A stretch of 7,292 nt of DNA from Planctomycetota bacterium (GTDB taxonomy: Bacteria > Planctomycetota > UBA11346), in the NCBI GenBank assembly GCA_007131555.1, contig SLQH01000008.1, positions 1 through 7,292 on the forward strand, read 5' to 3'. This document shows positions 5,786 to 7,292 of the stretch, piece by piece. The translations under genes and the position numbers were made by a program. The stretch's first letter is position 1; each line of letters opens with the position of its first letter. Under the pieces are notes generated by a model, which saw nothing but the letters and a program-made list of their open reading frames with translations, was not told where the DNA came from and did no database searches.

Positions 5786-7292
5786 ATTGCACTTCGTACA
5801 CCACACCATCGAGGAGTAGGCGTAGCTGGCCTTCGATGCCCAGCAATTCGCGCTTGGGGCTTTTCAGGAGGCGGCTGACCAGATCCTCCCAGCCCTCGCC
5901 CTGGCGTTGTATCTGGGTCACTGGGCGTTGGGGAGGCTCTTCGCCGGCTACGGCCGCTACCGCCTGTTCAGCGACCAAGTCTCCGTCGATCCACCAGGTG
6001 TCCTGGCGGATGGCAGTGGCGCCGGCAAAGTTGCGTACGCCATCGCTGATGTCCCGATCCTGGCCATCGCTGGCCATCACCCGCTGGCGCTGGGAATCCG
6101 CCTCCACCGCCCGTCGCCAATCCACCGCCTGTTCCACCGCCCGCTGTCCTGAGCGATGGGCGAAGCTCCGGACCTGCTGGTCATAGTCTTCAACCGCCAT
6201 GGTGGCCGCGGCGCCGTCATTAAAGGCCGATACTGAGGACATATTATTGGTGGTCACCACCCCGTAACGGTAGAGCAGGCGGTTGCCAGCCTGCGACTCT
6301 TCATTGGTGAAGACGCGGTTCTCCATACGGCTGGTGCCTTCCAGGCGGGCGATGGCGCGGGTGGCCCAGAGGCGGCGAATGAGGGCATGAGCGGGAGGGC
6401 TGTGCTCGGGCAATGCGATCTGTAGCGAGCCGCGCTCGTTGATGGCCCCGCCGACTCGTTCGTTGATGCGCAGGGTGATGGGGCCTGGCTGGCGGTAGCG
6501 GGCCAATAGCACCCGCACCTGGCCATCGTGGAGGTCGCCGATGGCATCCATGGCCGGTTCGGCTTGCAGCAGGCGGCCACCTACCGCGCTCAGGCTCAGC
6601 CCCCGGGCCACCGGATGGCTCAGCTGCGACAGGAGGGAGGCCACTCCTGTGCGGACATCGTCATTGGGAGCGATATAGCTGCTGCTGCCACCGTGGGTAC
6701 TGGCCAGGGCATCCAACAAGGGAGCGTTTACGTCGTGCCCCAGGCCGATGGTGTGGATGCTCACCGCGCCCCCATCGTAGGCACTGGCCACTGCCTGACG
6801 CATGCCCTGCTCGCTGGTGATGCCCCGATTGGGCAGGCCATCGGTGAATAGGACGATGGTATCCACCACCAAGCCCTTGTGGGCAGGCAGCAGCAAGGCA
6901 TCGCTGATGTTGGTCAGTCCGCCAGCTTGCAGACTGTCGATGAGTGCTGCCAGGGACTGGTCTTCGCTGACCGGGTGATGCGTGACCTCGTGATTGAAGC
7001 TGATCAATTCAAAATGATCCTGGGGCTGCAAGCCTGCCACTGCATCATGGAGAGCACGTTTGGCCTGGGCCAGCTTCTCGCCCCTCATCGAGCCGGATAC
7101 ATCCATGGCAAAGGCGATGTTCAGGGGATCCCTCTGGCCGGCAGCGCGACCGGCGAGGGCGATCAGCAGAAAGCCGTCTTCGTCACCGCTGGGAGCTACC
7201 GCCAGGCTGGCTGCCGCCACCTGTCCTGGTTGGGGATTGAGCGGCAGCACCAGCAGCGGCGTGTCCGGTAAGGGTGAGGATGGAGTCCCCAG
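5784..7292 (-). CDS. VWA-domain protein with inter-alpha-trypsin-inhibitor-like C-terminus (N-terminus outside window)
   Basis: Frame stays open to the right edge, so the 502 visible residues lack the true N-terminus. A GTG at 7250 opens a 488-residue frame but is not needed as a start. A von Willebrand factor A domain covers about 57-225 with a complete metal site: DVSGS (Asp64, Ser66, Ser68), GGLT (Thr127) and FTDG (Asp151). After it come DLHDGQVRVLLARYR, IRRLWATRAIARL and LLYRYGVVTTNNMSS, which recall the region behind the VWA domain of VIT/VWA proteins (inter-alpha-trypsin inhibitor heavy-chain-like). The tail, TAIRQDTWWID then a final LLLDGVVYEV, is also typical of bacterial members as I remember them. 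A VIT domain and export signal would be expected upstream, out of view. No LPxTG-like sorting signal or membrane helix ends the protein. It is first in view of an operon with the regulator and kinase. Metal-dependent protein binding is likely; the partner is unknown. Confidence 0.8.
   Translation of the reverse strand: MGTPSSPLPDTPLLVLPLNPQPGQVAAASLAVAPSGDEDGFLLIALAGRAAGQRDPLNIAFAMDVSGSMRGEKLAQAKRALHDAVAGLQPQDHFELISFNHEVTHHPVSEDQSLAALIDSLQAGGLTNISDALLLPAHKGLVVDTIVLFTDGLPNRGITSEQGMRQAVASAYDGGAVSIHTIGLGHDVNAPLLDALASTHGGSSSYIAPNDDVRTGVASLLSQLSHPVARGLSLSAVGGRLLQAEPAMDAIGDLHDGQVRVLLARYRQPGPITLRINERVGGAINERGSLQIALPEHSPPAHALIRRLWATRAIARLEGTSRMENRVFTNEESQAGNRLLYRYGVVTTNNMSSVSAFNDGAAATMAVEDYDQQVRSFAHRSGQRAVEQAVDWRRAVEADSQRQRVMASDGQDRDISDGVRNFAGATAIRQDTWWIDGDLVAEQAVAAVAGEEPPQRPVTQIQRQGEGWEDLVSRLLKSPKRELLGIEGQLRLLLDGVVYEVQ

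Noticed and set aside
5321..5878. Forward open frame opposite the response regulator
   Set aside because: It spans the junction of two well-supported minus-strand genes and has low-complexity Arg/Gly/Ala composition.
5784..5900. Sortase target (LPxTG-like) C-terminus on the VWA protein
   Set aside because: The last 40 residues contain no LPxTG-like motif, hydrophobic helix or basic tail, so it is not called a sortase substrate.
7248..7250. GTG start for the VWA protein
   Set aside because: The frame stays open for 14 more codons to the window edge and no ribosome site is evident, so the gene is treated as partial.

Overview
The window is G+C-rich bacterial DNA with dense coding. It has four complete protein genes, one gene running off the right edge, one gene that looks 5'-truncated, and a short C-terminal remnant at the left edge. 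No RNA gene, CRISPR array or complete insertion sequence is visible. The host is not identified. AlgX/AlgJ-like acetyltransferases with an inserted beta domain, a GxDLY-type SGNH esterase and an inter-alpha-trypsin-inhibitor-like VWA protein all occur in Planctomycetes and related PVC bacteria. I therefore lean to that group with low confidence; this is inference from recalled family distribution.

Left part (1-2052, + strand). Bases 1-102 encode the last 33 residues of an unknown protein in visibly more A+T-rich DNA. Directly after it lies an AlgX-like SGNH protein (108-908). It keeps the GDSF nucleophile block and the C-terminal half but lacks the N-terminal half with the DxHW pair. A second, full-length AlgX/AlgJ-like protein follows (961-2052), with a signal peptide and a complete Asp/His/Ser set. 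Such proteins normally pass acetyl groups from a membrane MBOAT acyltransferase onto an exopolysaccharide. No MBOAT gene lies inside the window.

Middle (2053-3555). A convergent minus-strand gene (2194-3225) encodes a cytoplasmic-looking SGNH hydrolase of the GxDLY type, a plausible ester-removing counterpart to the acetyltransferases. About 330 bp upstream of it is non-coding. This stretch holds a good sigma70-like promoter whose -10 box overlaps one arm of a 10-bp inverted repeat. The other arm lies about 100 bp further upstream. It also contains four GACAGG hexamers and a bulged hairpin just behind the neighbouring operon.

Right part (3556-7292, - strand). One tight operon reads leftward from beyond the right edge: VWA-domain protein, then OmpR-type response regulator, then membrane histidine kinase. 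The regulator starts 10 nt after the VWA stop, and kinase and regulator overlap by 8 nt, so the three are very likely translated together. A plausible model is that the VWA protein is a sensor partner or target of the two-component system. The layout resembles the proteobacterial dedicated sortase cluster (VIT/VWA target plus regulator plus kinase), but this VWA protein has no sorting signal at its C-terminus.
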